Assembly: GCF_001975665.1 (NCBI RefSeq)
Contig: NZ_CP019419.1
Coordinates: forward strand, 2,587,501-2,651,500
Origin: Polaribacter reichenbachii
GTDB taxonomy: Bacteria > Bacteroidota > Bacteroidia > Flavobacteriales > Flavobacteriaceae
Direction of reading: 5' to 3'
DNA: 64,000 nt
Below are positions 45,307 to 54,110 of the stretch, piece after piece. Each line of letters begins with the position of its first letter. The first letter of the stretch is position 1. Position numbers and translations under genes: made by a program. The notes under the pieces were generated by a model. The model ran no database searches. It was not told the origin of the DNA and saw only the letters and a program-made list of their open reading frames with translations.

Positions 45307-46989
45307 ATGTACCCAAAAAAAGAACTCGCACAACTTGTAATTTCTGCTTGTCATCAATTTAATATTGATACAATTGTTATTTCTCCTGGTTCTAGGAATG
45401 CACCTTTAACTATAGGTTTTTCAAATCATACAGAAATAGAAACTTTAAGTGTTGTAGATGAAAGATGTGCAGCTTTTTTTGCACTAGGTATTGCACAACA
45501 AAAGCAAAAACCTGTAGCTATTTTATGTACTTCTGGTTCGGCATTATTAAATTATTATCCTGCAATTGCAGAGGCTTTTTACAGTAATATTCCACTTGTG
45601 GTAATCTCTGCAGACAGACCAAAACATTTAATAGATATTGGTGATGGACAAACCATTCGTCAAGAAAATGTGTTTGAAAATCATATACTGTTTTCTGCAA
45701 ATTTGATAGAAAACCCAAAATTTATTGCTAGAAATTCGCAATTAATAGGTGAAGCTTTACAAATTGCAACATCACAAAAAGGACCTGTGCATATTAATGT
45801 TCCTTTTGATGAACCTTTGTATGAAACTGTTAGTGAATTAAAAACGTTTCATTTCCCTAATATTTCTATGAGTTCTCTAGATAATTCAAATATCAATTAT
45901 CAAAATTTAGCAGAAATTTGGAATACGGCTGATAAAAAAATGTTGGTAATTGGCGTTAATTATCCAGATGAGGAATTGCACAGCTTAATGGATTTATATT
46001 CTGATGATGAATCTGTGATGATTTTTACAGAAACTACATCAAACTTATATTATAAAAAGGCAGTAAATGCTATAGATCAATTAATTTTTTCTTTAGATGA
46101 TGCTCAGTTTCAAGAATTACAACCAGATATTCTTATCACTTTTGGTGGTATGATTGTTTCTAAGAGAATCAAAAAGTTTTTAAGAGAATATCAACCGAAA
46201 CATCACTGGAATATTGATGAGCATAAAGCAACCAATACTTTTTTCTGTTTAACTGAATTTATACAAACAAAACCAGTTGATTTTTTCTCAAATTTCAACA
46301 AAATTATCACCAAGAAAAAAAGTGATTACCAATCGAATTGGTTAGAAATTAGAGATTATAGAAGAGAAAAACATACTGAATATTTATCGCAAATACAACA
46401 TTCAGATTTTAAGGTTTTTGAGCAAGTTTTAGAGAGTATTCCCAACAATTCAGATTTGCAAATTAGCAATAGTGCAATTATTAGATATGCGCAGTTGTTT
46501 CAATTAAAAAACTCGTTACGTGTTTTCTGTAATAGAGGTACAAGCGGAATTGATGGAAGCACATCAACAGCAATTGGAGCTGCTTTTGCAAGTAAAAATC
46601 AAACGGTTTTTATTACAGGAGATTTAAGTTTTTTCTACGATTCGAATGCTTTATGGAATAAAAATATTCCTAATAATTTTAGAATTGTTTTGATTAATAA
46701 TTCTGGTGGAGGAATTTTTAAAATTATTCCTGGCCCATCAACTACAAATGCTGCTAAGTATTTTGAAACACCACATTGTTTAACCGCAGAACATTTGTGC
46801 AAAATGTATGATTTCGATTATTTGCAAGCATCATCAACAGAAACAGTAACAGAAGCATTAAATGGTTTTTATGAGTCAGATACTGAAATAAATTCAGAAG
46901 AAATGAAAAAACCAAAAATTTTAGAAATTTTTACGCCAAGTGCAGAAAATGATTTAATTTTAAAAGAATATTTTAAATATATAAAATAA
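45307..46989 (+). CDS. menD: 2-succinyl-5-enolpyruvyl-6-hydroxy-3-cyclohexene-1-carboxylate synthase
   Basis: ThDP-dependent enzyme of menaquinone synthesis that joins isochorismate with 2-oxoglutarate. 560 residues, normal length. VISPGSRNAPLTIGF at the start, the DERCAAFFALG and CTSGSALLNYYPA blocks, and the ThDP site GDLSFFYDSNALWN with VLINNSGGGIF. The next gene (S1 protein) overlaps its stop by one base, and menB follows two genes on. Confidence 0.95.
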   Translation: MYPKKELAQLVISACHQFNIDTIVISPGSRNAPLTIGFSNHTEIETLSVVDERCAAFFALGIAQQKQKPVAILCTSGSALLNYYPAIAEAFYSNIPLVVISADRPKHLIDIGDGQTIRQENVFENHILFSANLIENPKFIARNSQLIGEALQIATSQKGPVHINVPFDEPLYETVSELKTFHFPNISMSSLDNSNINYQNLAEIWNTADKKMLVIGVNYPDEELHSLMDLYSDDESVMIFTETTSNLYYKKAVNAIDQLIFSLDDAQFQELQPDILITFGGMIVSKRIKKFLREYQPKHHWNIDEHKATNTFFCLTEFIQTKPVDFFSNFNKIITKKKSDYQSNWLEIRDYRREKHTEYLSQIQHSDFKVFEQVLESIPNNSDLQISNSAIIRYAQLFQLKNSLRVFCNRGTSGIDGSTSTAIGAAFASKNQTVFITGDLSFFYDSNALWNKNIPNNFRIVLINNSGGGIFKIIPGPSTTNAAKYFETPHCLTAEHLCKMYDFDYLQASSTETVTEALNGFYESDTEINSEEMKKPKILEIFTPSAENDLILKEYFKYIK

Positions 46990-47444
46990 TGGATTTACAA
47001 GACGAATATCAAGAAGGAGATATCAATTTAAAGGAAGGAGAAAAAGTTCAGTTAGTAATTGAAAAAGAAACTGGATTAGGATATTCTGTACTAATTAATG
47101 AAGAATACGAAGGTTTACTTTTTAGAAGTGAAGTTTTTCAGGATTTAGAAGTAGATATGGAAGTTGTTGGATACATCAAACAAATTCGAGAAGATGGTAA
47201 AATAGATGTTTCTCTTAGGCCACAAGGTTTTAGAAATGTAATTGATGCAGATGTAGAAAAAGTACTAGAAAAACTAAAAAATAGCAGAGAAGGGTTTTTG
47301 TTATTAACAGACAAAAGTTCACCAGATTCTATTCGTTTTCATATGAAAATGAGTAAAAAAGCCTTTAAAAAAGCAGTTGGTAATCTGTACAGAAACAAAT
47401 TAATTGTAATTAAAGAAGATAGAATTGAGCTTTTAAATGAGTAA
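46989..47444 (+). CDS. S1-domain RNA-binding protein (CvfB-like)
   Basis: 151 residues. An S1-type beta-barrel (LKEGEKVQLVIEKETGLGYS, then VDMEVVGYIKQIREDGKIDV) is followed by a winged-helix-like C-terminal part (FHMKMSKKAFKKAVGNLYRN). This is the CvfB/YitL arrangement in short form. It probably binds RNA. The ATG overlaps the menD stop (TAATG), a strong sign of translational coupling. The link to menaquinone genes is positional only. Confidence 0.85.
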   Translation: MDLQDEYQEGDINLKEGEKVQLVIEKETGLGYSVLINEEYEGLLFRSEVFQDLEVDMEVVGYIKQIREDGKIDVSLRPQGFRNVIDADVEKVLEKLKNSREGFLLLTDKSSPDSIRFHMKMSKKAFKKAVGNLYRNKLIVIKEDRIELLNE

Positions 47445-47467
47445 GCATTTTTAAGTCTACAGTCTAC

Positions 47468-47509
47468 AGTTGGCAGTCATTGTTATTTAATAAATCTTGA
47501 CTGCCAACT
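47468..47509. terminator. Hairpin between convergent genes
   Basis: AGTTGGCAGTCA (47468-47479) is perfectly inverted as TGACTGCCAACT (47498-47509), with an 18-base AT-rich loop. The surroundings are rich in CAGT-like words (CTACAGTCTACAG) also seen at 49603-49635. It can end both convergent transcripts but has no U-tract, so it may instead be a small repeat element. Confidence 0.5.
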
Positions 47510-47534
47510 GCAAACTAAAATACTGCATACTGAA

Positions 47535-48692
47535 CTACTGTCCTCCTAATCTTAAAATATTTTCATAATAAGCATCAGAATTTGGGTCTGCAGGATCCAT
47601 TTTACCATAGCCAATTTTGTAATATTTTAATGCTTTTTTAGTCATTTTTGCAGATTCGTAATAACGACCAATATAATATTCTCCTAAAGGTGAAGTTGGA
47701 AATATCTTTAGAATCATATCACCAAAATCTCTTAATCTTTTTCCATTTTCTTTTTCAATGATGATGTTTTCTATTGCGTAAATATCTCTTTCTCTAATTC
47801 CTAAATTTGTACCGAATAAAAATTCAATTTCTAAATATTTATTTTCTAAATAATAAATAGCGTCTTTAGGCGCCAAGTCTTTAATTTTTTCATCATACTC
47901 TTCTTTCGAAATTGCAGAATACACTTCAAATATTTTTGTCATTGCTCTTGGTATTGCTTCGTGAATTGCAGAAACAGCACTAGAAGTAGTAATTACATCA
48001 TTTATAACATTAAAATTTTTGATTTCTAATTCAGATAATGCTTGCTGTACTTTGCCAATTTTCTCTGATTTACTTTTAGAAAAAGAATCAGAATTGTTAG
48101 TGTAAAAATAAAATGTATTGTCTTCTTTTGCGAATTTCGGTAAATTATAAGTTTGTAATTCACCAATTATAAAATCAGAAAAACTAGGATTTATACAAAT
48201 AAAAGAGTTTATAAAAGCTGTGTTTTCTTTTAAAAAATGAGAAACCATATTTGCAGAATAACCTTGCCCAATTAAAGAAATGTAAGGTGATGTTCTGTAA
48301 TTACTTTCCATATGAAAAATGACTTCATCTCTAATAAAATCATAAAAATAACGAGCAGTAGTTGTAAAAGTTCCATTAGATCTATTAAAAGAAATATCTT
48401 CTTGTTTGGTTTCTTCCATAGAAATACCAACTACAATTTGTTTTGGTGCTTTATCTCTTTTTGCAAATAAAATTGAAGTACCAACATAAGAATCAAACAT
48501 ATATTCCTCATCTAAAACAATGGTTAAAGGATAATTTTTTATGCTGTCTCTTTCATATCCTTCAGGTAAATAAATTTTAATATTTCTAGTGGTTTCTAAA
48601 ATATCAGATTTTAATGGGGTAACAATTGTTTTTTGAGAAAAACCTACAAAAGAAAAAAGAATAAATAATAATGTGAGTGTTTTCTTAATCAT
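47535..48692 (-). CDS. Esterase-like alpha/beta hydrolase without canonical serine nucleophile
   Basis: 385 residues with a signal peptide (TLTLLFILFSFVGFSQ). Putative-esterase (PF00756-like) opening: NIKIYLPEGYERDS, TIVLDEEYMF. The nucleophile elbow, normally GxSxG, reads LIGQGYSANM, so the serine position holds glycine. The C-terminal third has TPR-like helices (YYIGRYYESAKMTKKALKYY). It may be a non-catalytic or altered secreted protein. A -7 box TATTTTTG lies on the minus strand at 48761-48754. Confidence 0.8.
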   Translation of the reverse strand: MIKKTLTLLFILFSFVGFSQKTIVTPLKSDILETTRNIKIYLPEGYERDSIKNYPLTIVLDEEYMFDSYVGTSILFAKRDKAPKQIVVGISMEETKQEDISFNRSNGTFTTTARYFYDFIRDEVIFHMESNYRTSPYISLIGQGYSANMVSHFLKENTAFINSFICINPSFSDFIIGELQTYNLPKFAKEDNTFYFYTNNSDSFSKSKSEKIGKVQQALSELEIKNFNVINDVITTSSAVSAIHEAIPRAMTKIFEVYSAISKEEYDEKIKDLAPKDAIYYLENKYLEIEFLFGTNLGIRERDIYAIENIIIEKENGKRLRDFGDMILKIFPTSPLGEYYIGRYYESAKMTKKALKYYKIGYGKMDPADPNSDAYYENILRLGGQ

Positions 48693-48760
48693 AAGTTAGA
48701 TTGTTTATTTTTGCTGATGATGATTTTTGTTCTCTTTAAGAACGTACAAAATACAAAAAT

Positions 48761-49600
48761 ATGATACAACCTGAATGGGAAACTGCCAAAGTTTACGAAG
48801 ATATAACTTATAAGAAATGCAATGGAGTAGCCAGAATAGCGTTTAACAGACCAAATGTTAGAAATGCTTTTAGACCAAAAACAACCAAAGAATTGTATGA
48901 TGCTTTTTATGATGCAGGCGAAGATACTTCAATTGGTGTCGTTTTACTTTCTGCAGAAGGGCCAAGTACAAAAGATGGTGTGTATTCTTTTTGCTCTGGA
49001 GGAGATCAAAAAGCAAGAGGTCATCAAGGTTATGTAGGTGATGATGGTTATCATAGATTAAATATTTTAGAAGTACAAAGATTAATACGTTTTATGCCAA
49101 AAGCTGTAATTGCTGTTGTTCCTGGTTGGGCAGTTGGTGGTGGCCATAGTTTGCACGTAGTTTGCGATTTAACCTTAGCTTCTAAAGAGCACGCAATTTT
49201 TAAACAAACAGATGCAGATGTAACTTCTTTTGATGGTGGATATGGATCTGCATATTTGGCAAAAATGGTAGGTCAGAAAAAAGCAAGAGAAATTTTCTTT
49301 TTAGGTAGAAATTATTCTGCACAAGAAGCTTATGAAATGGGAATGGTAAATGCTGTAATTCCTCACGAAGAATTAGAAAGTACAGCTTATGAGTGGGCAC
49401 AAGAAATTTTAGCAAAAAGTCCGACTTCTATTAAAATGTTAAAATTTGCAATGAATTTAACTGATGATGGAATGGTTGGTCAGCAAGTTTTTGCAGGTGA
49501 AGCTACACGTTTAGCTTATATGACAGACGAAGCAAAAGAAGGAAGAGACGCTTTTCTTGAAAAAAGAAAACCAAATTTCCCTAAAAAATGGATACCATAA
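48761..49600 (+). CDS. menB: 1,4-dihydroxy-2-naphthoyl-CoA synthase
   Basis: Ring-closing enzyme of menaquinone synthesis, crotonase family. 279 residues, standard length. RIAFNRPNVRNAFRPKT, FCSGGDQKARG, VVPGWAVGGGHSLHVVCDLT (oxyanion hole) and DVTSFDGGYGSAYLAKMVG with the active-site Ser/Asp region are MenB-specific. It lies two genes after menD, divergent from the esterase-like gene. Confidence 0.96.
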   Translation: MIQPEWETAKVYEDITYKKCNGVARIAFNRPNVRNAFRPKTTKELYDAFYDAGEDTSIGVVLLSAEGPSTKDGVYSFCSGGDQKARGHQGYVGDDGYHRLNILEVQRLIRFMPKAVIAVVPGWAVGGGHSLHVVCDLTLASKEHAIFKQTDADVTSFDGGYGSAYLAKMVGQKKAREIFFLGRNYSAQEAYEMGMVNAVIPHEELESTAYEWAQEILAKSPTSIKMLKFAMNLTDDGMVGQQVFAGEATRLAYMTDEAKEGRDAFLEKRKPNFPKKWIP

Positions 49601-49658
49601 ATCAGTAGGCAGTTTACAGTAAGCAGTTGTCAGTTCGAGTGAATTTATGAAGGATGAA

Positions 49659-49666
49659 TAAATTTG
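49659..49666 (+). promoter_or_regulatory. purU -7 promoter box
   Basis: TAAATTTG fits TAnnTTTG, 31 bases before the purU ATG. Confidence 0.45.
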
Positions 49667-49697
49667 TATCGAGAACATTATTATAATCGATTAAAAA

Positions 49698-50567
49698 ATG
49701 AAATCACAAATAGTAACTTTTTTAATAAAATGTCCAGATCAAAAAGGGTTAGTGGCAAAAATTACTAGTTTTTTTTATAAAAAAGGATTCAATATTTTAA
49801 GTTGTCAGCAATATGTAAACTCAGTAGAAGATATGTATTTTATGCGTATTCGTTTAAATGCTGAGGGTACAAATATTTCTAAAGAACAATTAGAAGAAAG
49901 TTTTTTAGAATTAGCCAAACCTTTGCAGTTTAAGTGGTCTGTAAATTACGGTGATGAAAAGAAGAATGTGGCAATTATGGTTTCGCATACAAGTCATAAT
50001 TTATACGATTTATTAGAACGTTCTAATGAAGGTAGATTAAATTGTAATGTTAAAATGGTTATTAGTAATCATAATAAATTAAGACATATTGCAGAAATGT
50101 TTAATGTGCCTTATTATCATTTACCTGTAACTAAAGAAACGAAATCAGAACAAGAAGAACAAGTTAAACAATTGTTAGATGCTAATGAAATTGATTTAGT
50201 TGTTATGGCAAGATATATGCAAATTTTGTCATCAGATTTCATCAATTATTATAAAGATAGAATTATAAATATTCATCATTCATTTTTACCCGCTTTTCAA
50301 GGAGCAAATCCATACAAAAGAGCATACGAAAGAGGAGTGAAGTTAATTGGAGCAACAGCACATTATGCTACAGAAGATTTAGATGAAGGGCCAATTATTG
50401 AACAAGATGTTAAACCAGTAACTCACGAAAGTACCACTCAGACATTAAAAAGGATTGGTGCAGATATTGAAAAACTAGTTTTAGCAAGAGCCGTAAAATG
50501 TCATTTAAATAATCAAATAATTGTATCAGGAAATAGAGCAATTGTTTTTCCAGAATCTGGGGAATAA
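49698..50567 (+). CDS. purU: Formyltetrahydrofolate deformylase
   Basis: Hydrolyses 10-formyl-THF to THF and formate, balancing one-carbon pools. 289 residues: an N-terminal ACT domain (TFLIKCPDQKGLVAKITSFF), then the formyl-transferase fold with VSHTSHNLYDLLER, VVMARYMQILS, NIHHSFLPAFQGANPYKRAY and the active-site Asp in EDLDEGPIIEQD. Normal length. A repeat-like inverted segment (50571-50660) separates it from the next gene. Confidence 0.94.
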   Translation: MKSQIVTFLIKCPDQKGLVAKITSFFYKKGFNILSCQQYVNSVEDMYFMRIRLNAEGTNISKEQLEESFLELAKPLQFKWSVNYGDEKKNVAIMVSHTSHNLYDLLERSNEGRLNCNVKMVISNHNKLRHIAEMFNVPYYHLPVTKETKSEQEEQVKQLLDANEIDLVVMARYMQILSSDFINYYKDRIINIHHSFLPAFQGANPYKRAYERGVKLIGATAHYATEDLDEGPIIEQDVKPVTHESTTQTLKRIGADIEKLVLARAVKCHLNNQIIVSGNRAIVFPESGE

Positions 50568-50570
50568 TAG

Positions 50571-50660
50571 CCCCTTTTAATTTCCCAAAATTGGTGAGAA
50601 ACATTCTGAAAATAAAATATTAACGTAACAATTTCTTCCCTTTGGGAAGATTAAGATGGG
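50571..50660. repeat. Imperfect inverted repeat abutting a start codon
   Basis: CCCCTTTTAATTTCCCAAA (50571-50589) is repeated in inverted form as TTTGGGAAGATTAAGATGGG (50641-50660) with three or four mismatches. About 50 AT-rich bases lie between, and an internal CTTCCCTTTGGGAAG hairpin (50635-50649 area) adds structure. The right end touches the ATG at 50661. It looks like a miniature repeat element. Confidence 0.55.
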
Positions 50661-51269
50661 ATGAAAATAATCTGTATTGGGCGCAATTACGCAAAACATA
50701 TAGAAGAATTAGCAAATGAAAGACCAGAGAATCCTGTTGTTTTTCTAAAGCCAGACTCTGCAATTTTACCTAGAAAAAATCCTTTTTTTATTCCTCCTTT
50801 TTCTGAAGATGTTCATTATGAAGTTGAGGTTTTGGTAAAAATTAATAAAGTTGGTAAACATATAGATGCCAAGTTTGCACATAAATATTATGATGAAATA
50901 GGATTAGGTATCGATTTTACAGCAAGAGATGTACAAGCTAAATGCAAAGAAAAAGGTTTGCCATGGGAAAAAGCAAAAGCTTTTGATGGTAGTGCAGTTG
51001 TAGGTGAGTTTTATCCAAAAGAAGAATTCGATTTAGAGAATTTAAAATTCCAATTGTATAAAAATGAAGAAATTGTACAAGATGGAAACACAAATGCAAT
51101 GTTGTGGAAAACAGACGAATTAATCGCCTACGTTTCTCAGTATTTTACTCTAAAAAAAGGAGATATTATTTTTACAGGAACTCCTGCAGGAGTAGGTAAA
51201 GTTGTAGAAAACGATACCTTAAAAGGTGTAATAGAAGGTAAAGAAGCTTTTAATATTAGAGTAAAGTAA
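50661..51269 (+). CDS. Fumarylacetoacetate hydrolase family protein
   Basis: 202 residues: KIICIGRNYAKHIEELANER, VFLKPDSAIL, then EVEVLVKINKVGK with the metal-binding glutamates, GLGIDFTARDVQ and FTGTPAGVGKV at the end. This is the short YcgM/acylpyruvate-hydrolase branch. It probably hydrolyses or decarboxylates an acylpyruvate-type compound, with Mg. The exact substrate is unknown. The ATG lies directly after the inverted repeat. Confidence 0.9.
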   Translation: MKIICIGRNYAKHIEELANERPENPVVFLKPDSAILPRKNPFFIPPFSEDVHYEVEVLVKINKVGKHIDAKFAHKYYDEIGLGIDFTARDVQAKCKEKGLPWEKAKAFDGSAVVGEFYPKEEFDLENLKFQLYKNEEIVQDGNTNAMLWKTDELIAYVSQYFTLKKGDIIFTGTPAGVGKVVENDTLKGVIEGKEAFNIRVK

Positions 51270-51276
51270 ATTAAAA

Positions 51277-51597
51277 TTGGCAATAAAACTACTTAGTTAT
51301 ATTTTTTTATTTTATGTAGGTTTTTATTTCTATAGACTTGCAGAGAATCATAATAAATATAAATGGCTATGTGGTTTTTTAGGAATTGCTTCATTTTACT
51401 TAGGTAGTATTATGTATATATTATACATCAGGTTTTTTACTGAAACAATTATTAATGAGTTTGAAATAACCAATTTATCTTTTAAATCTTCTATTGCAGG
51501 TTTTGTTTTTGTTGTAATTTTATTTAAAACTTTAAATTTTATTTGGAGTAAGAAAAAGAAACTAAAAAACGAAGTTGATAAAATTGGTAAAGATTAA
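51277..51597 (+). CDS. Small membrane protein, paralogue of the next gene
   Basis: 106 residues with three hydrophobic segments (about 3-20, 32-54 and 70-88) and a basic C-terminal tail. FYFYRLAENHNKYKWLCGFL and DKIGK recur in the following protein as FYKLAEEYNKSQWGYAIL and DQIGK. No family is recognised. The start used is TTG at 51277, 7 bases after the previous stop. Probably co-transcribed with its neighbours up to cinA. Confidence 0.7.
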   Translation: MAIKLLSYIFLFYVGFYFYRLAENHNKYKWLCGFLGIASFYLGSIMYILYIRFFTETIINEFEITNLSFKSSIAGFVFVVILFKTLNFIWSKKKKLKNEVDKIGKD

Positions 51598-51640
51598 AGT
51601 TGGATAAATCTAGCTTTCAATTTAAAAAAAAAATAAAAAT

Positions 51641-51973
51641 ATGTTAGGATTAATTTTAATTTATTGGCTAGGAAAAAAGTTTTACAAATTAGCAGAAGAA
51701 TATAATAAAAGTCAGTGGGGTTATGCAATTTTAGGAATTGTAGTTTACTACGCAGTTAGTATTGTGTTTGCAACAGTTACATTAATTATAATCGAAAGTT
51801 TTTCTAATACCTTAAACGATTATATTTTAGGGTTAGTTGCAATGCCATTTGGTCTTTTAGGATGTTATTTATTGTATAAATATTTAGAAAAAAATTGGGA
51901 TTATAAAAATCCTAAAAATGATATTTTAATAGATCAAATAGGAAAAAGCGAAGAAGAACTTGAAACTAAATAA
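51641..51973 (+). CDS. Small membrane protein, paralogue of the previous gene
   Basis: 110 residues with three hydrophobic segments (about 2-10, 30-52 and 62-82). It shares the FYKLAE-x-NK-xx-W-x4-LGI pattern and the DQIGK ending with the protein encoded at 51277-51597, so the two arose by tandem duplication and then diverged widely. Function is unknown. Start ATG at 51641. It is followed by cinA after 59 bases. Confidence 0.72.
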   Translation: MLGLILIYWLGKKFYKLAEEYNKSQWGYAILGIVVYYAVSIVFATVTLIIIESFSNTLNDYILGLVAMPFGLLGCYLLYKYLEKNWDYKNPKNDILIDQIGKSEEELETK

Positions 51974-52032
51974 GTAGAATAGTAAAACTTTACTACTTTT
52001 TTACATTCATATATTACAACTATAAATCAATA

Positions 52033-53277
52033 ATGAAAGCAGAAATCATAACTATAGGAGATGAGATTTTAATCGGTCAGATTGTAGATACAAACTCACA
52101 ATGGATAGGAACTGAATTAAATAAAATCGGTGTTTCTGTATATCAAATCTCGTCAATTCAAGATGATAAACAACATATTCTAAATGCTTTAAAAGAAGCA
52201 CAAGAAAGAGTAGATATTGTAATTATTACAGGAGGTTTAGGGCCAACAAAAGACGATATTACGAAACATACAATTGTAGAATATTTTAATGATACCTTAG
52301 CATTAAATGAAAAAGTTGTACATCATATTAAAGCTTTGTTTCAAAAATATAATATTCCCTTTGGCGAGTTAAATCGTTTACAAGGTTTAGTACCAACAAA
52401 AGCAACAGTTTTAGAAAATAAGTTAGGCACTGCACCTGGAATGTGGTTTTACGAAAATGAAACCGTTTTTGTGTCTTTACCAGGTGTACCTCACGAAATG
52501 AAAGGTCTAATGGAATTTGAAGTTTTACCAAAAATTCAAAAACAATTCAAATTACCTTATATTATACATAAAACAGTTATTACTTATGGTTTAGGAGAAA
52601 GTTCTTTGGCAGAAAGAATTGAAGATTTCGAAAATAACTTACCATTATATATAAAGTTAGCTTACTTACCCAATTATGGTAAAGTTCGTTTGCGATTATC
52701 AGCCAAAGGCGATGATAGCATTTTGTTAGAAGAAACTTTACATAAATTAATAGAAGAACTGTATCAATTAATACCAGATATTATTACAGGTATTGATGAA
52801 GATGGAGAAATAGAAAAAACAGTCGGAGATTTATTAAAGACTAAAGGTAAAACTGTAACTGTTGCAGAAAGTGTAACAGGAGGTAAAATTGCATCAACCT
52901 TAGTTTCAATAGCAGGTTCATCAGCCTATTTTAAAGGAGGTTTTGTAACTTATTCAGAAGACACTAAAATTAATTTATTAGGTGTATCAGCAGAAACTAT
53001 AAAAAAACACACAGTAGTTAGTGCAGCAGTAGCCAAAGAAATGGCAAAATGTGCCAAAGAAAAGTTACAAAGTAATTATGCAATAGCTGTAACAGGTAAT
53101 GCTGGGCCAACTTCAGATAAAACCGACAAAAGTGTAGGTGTAGTTTTTATAGCTTTAGCAACAGATTCAGAAATTTTTGTAGAAGAATTTAATTTTGGAA
53201 AACCAAGAGGTAGAGTTATCGATAAAACCGTAAATATGGCCTTACAAATGCTTCAAAAAGAAATATTAAAAAATTAG
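52033..53277 (+). CDS. cinA: CinA family protein (nicotinamide-nucleotide amidase type)
   Basis: 414 residues, normal length. The N-terminal molybdopterin-binding-like domain has EIITIGDEILIGQIVDTNSQ and ITGGLGPTKDDITK, followed by SLPGVPHEM. The C-terminal PncC-type domain has VAESVTGGKIAST, GSSAYFKGGFVTYS and AVTGNAGPT. The family recycles NMN or repairs damaged pyridine nucleotides and is linked to competence in some bacteria. It precedes the ribosomal cluster, which has its own promoter. Confidence 0.93.
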   Translation: MKAEIITIGDEILIGQIVDTNSQWIGTELNKIGVSVYQISSIQDDKQHILNALKEAQERVDIVIITGGLGPTKDDITKHTIVEYFNDTLALNEKVVHHIKALFQKYNIPFGELNRLQGLVPTKATVLENKLGTAPGMWFYENETVFVSLPGVPHEMKGLMEFEVLPKIQKQFKLPYIIHKTVITYGLGESSLAERIEDFENNLPLYIKLAYLPNYGKVRLRLSAKGDDSILLEETLHKLIEELYQLIPDIITGIDEDGEIEKTVGDLLKTKGKTVTVAESVTGGKIASTLVSIAGSSAYFKGGFVTYSEDTKINLLGVSAETIKKHTVVSAAVAKEMAKCAKEKLQSNYAIAVTGNAGPTSDKTDKSVGVVFIALATDSEIFVEEFNFGKPRGRVIDKTVNMALQMLQKEILKN

Positions 53278-53286
53278 TAAATTTCT

Positions 53287-53318
53287 TTTGTTCAGATATA
53301 TAATTATTTGTAGATTTG
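53287..53318 (+). promoter_or_regulatory. rpmB promoter
   Basis: TTTG (53287-53290), a 20-bp spacer and TAGATTTG (53311-53318) fit the consensus; rpmB starts 39 bases further on. Confidence 0.75.
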
Positions 53319-53357
53319 CACCTCGTTTAGAGATAACACTATAAAACTGTCGAGAAG

Positions 53358-53597
53358 ATGTCTAGAGTTTGTGAATTAACAGGAAAAAAAGCAATGGTTG
53401 GGAACAATGTTTCTCACGCAATGAATAGAACCAAAAGAAAGTTTGACGCTAATTTAATGACGAAGCGTTTTTACATTCCAGAGGAAGATAAATGGATTAC
53501 TTTAAAAGTATCTGCATCTGCTTTAAAAAATATTAACAAGAAAGGAATTTCTGCAGTTATAAAAGAAGCTAGAGCTAACGGTTTTTTAACTAAATAA
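53358..53597 (+). CDS. rpmB: 50S ribosomal protein L28
   Basis: 79 residues: SRVCELTGKKAMVGNNVSHA, then NRTKRKFDANLMTKRFYIPE and KVSASALKNINKKG, the L28 pattern with a normal length. It heads a short ribosomal operon rpmB-rpmG-DUF4295 with 29- and 52-base gaps and a terminator after the last gene. Confidence 0.97.
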   Translation: MSRVCELTGKKAMVGNNVSHAMNRTKRKFDANLMTKRFYIPEEDKWITLKVSASALKNINKKGISAVIKEARANGFLTK

Positions 53598-53626
53598 GCT
53601 GAGGCTAACTAAAATTTTATATAGAG

Positions 53627-53809
53627 ATGGCAAAAAAAGGAAACAGAGTTCAGGTAATTTTAGAGTGCACAGAGCACAAAGCAACTGGTAAACCAGGTAC
53701 TTCTAGATACATTACAACTAAGAACAAGAAGAACACTCCAGATAGAATGGAAATTAAAAAATTCAATCCTATCTTAAAGAAAATGACTGTTCACAAAGAA
53801 ATTAAATAA
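53627..53809 (+). CDS. rpmG: 50S ribosomal protein L33
   Basis: 60 residues: [20 protein letters not shown], then [20 protein letters not shown] and [14 protein letters not shown], the L33 pattern. Only one Cys is visible, so this is the zinc-ribbon-lacking form. Middle gene of rpmB-rpmG-DUF4295. Confidence 0.96.
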   Translation: MAKKGNRVQVILECTEHKATGKPGTSRYITTKNKKNTPDRMEIKKFNPILKKMTVHKEIK

Positions 53810-53861
53810 TACAACTATCTAGAACTCAGAATAGAGCACATAGATTTAAAACATTTACAAA

Positions 53862-54014
53862 ATGGCAAAAAAATCAGTAGCATCGTTACAAACAGGATCA
53901 AAAAGATTAAGTAAAGCAATCAAAATGGTTAAATCTCCAAAAACAGGAGCTTATATGTTTGTAGAAGCAATTATGGACCCATCTAAAGTAGACGCTTTTT
54001 TATCAAAAAAGTAA
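53862..54014 (+). CDS. DUF4295 small protein
   Basis: 50 residues, very basic: MAKKSVASLQTGSKRLSKAI, then KMVKSPKTGAYMFVEAIMDP and SKVDAFLSKK. It is a Bacteroidota-specific family encoded right after rpmB and rpmG and before ftsY, so it is probably a ribosome-associated protein; this is inference from position and charge. ATG at 53862. Terminator at 54036. Confidence 0.92.
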   Translation: MAKKSVASLQTGSKRLSKAIKMVKSPKTGAYMFVEAIMDPSKVDAFLSKK

Positions 54015-54035
54015 TAAACTACTAAACAATATTTT

Positions 54036-54068
54036 AAAGCTACTTTCTTTTAGAGAGTAGCTTTTTTT
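54036..54068 (+). terminator. Terminator of the rpmB-rpmG-DUF4295 operon
   Basis: AAAGCTACT (54036-54044) pairs with AGTAGCTTT (54056-54064) with an 11-base loop, followed by a run of seven T. Confidence 0.9.
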
Positions 54069-54110
54069 ATATCTTTACATTTGTGTCATTTAAAGCTTAT
54101 TTTTTAATAT

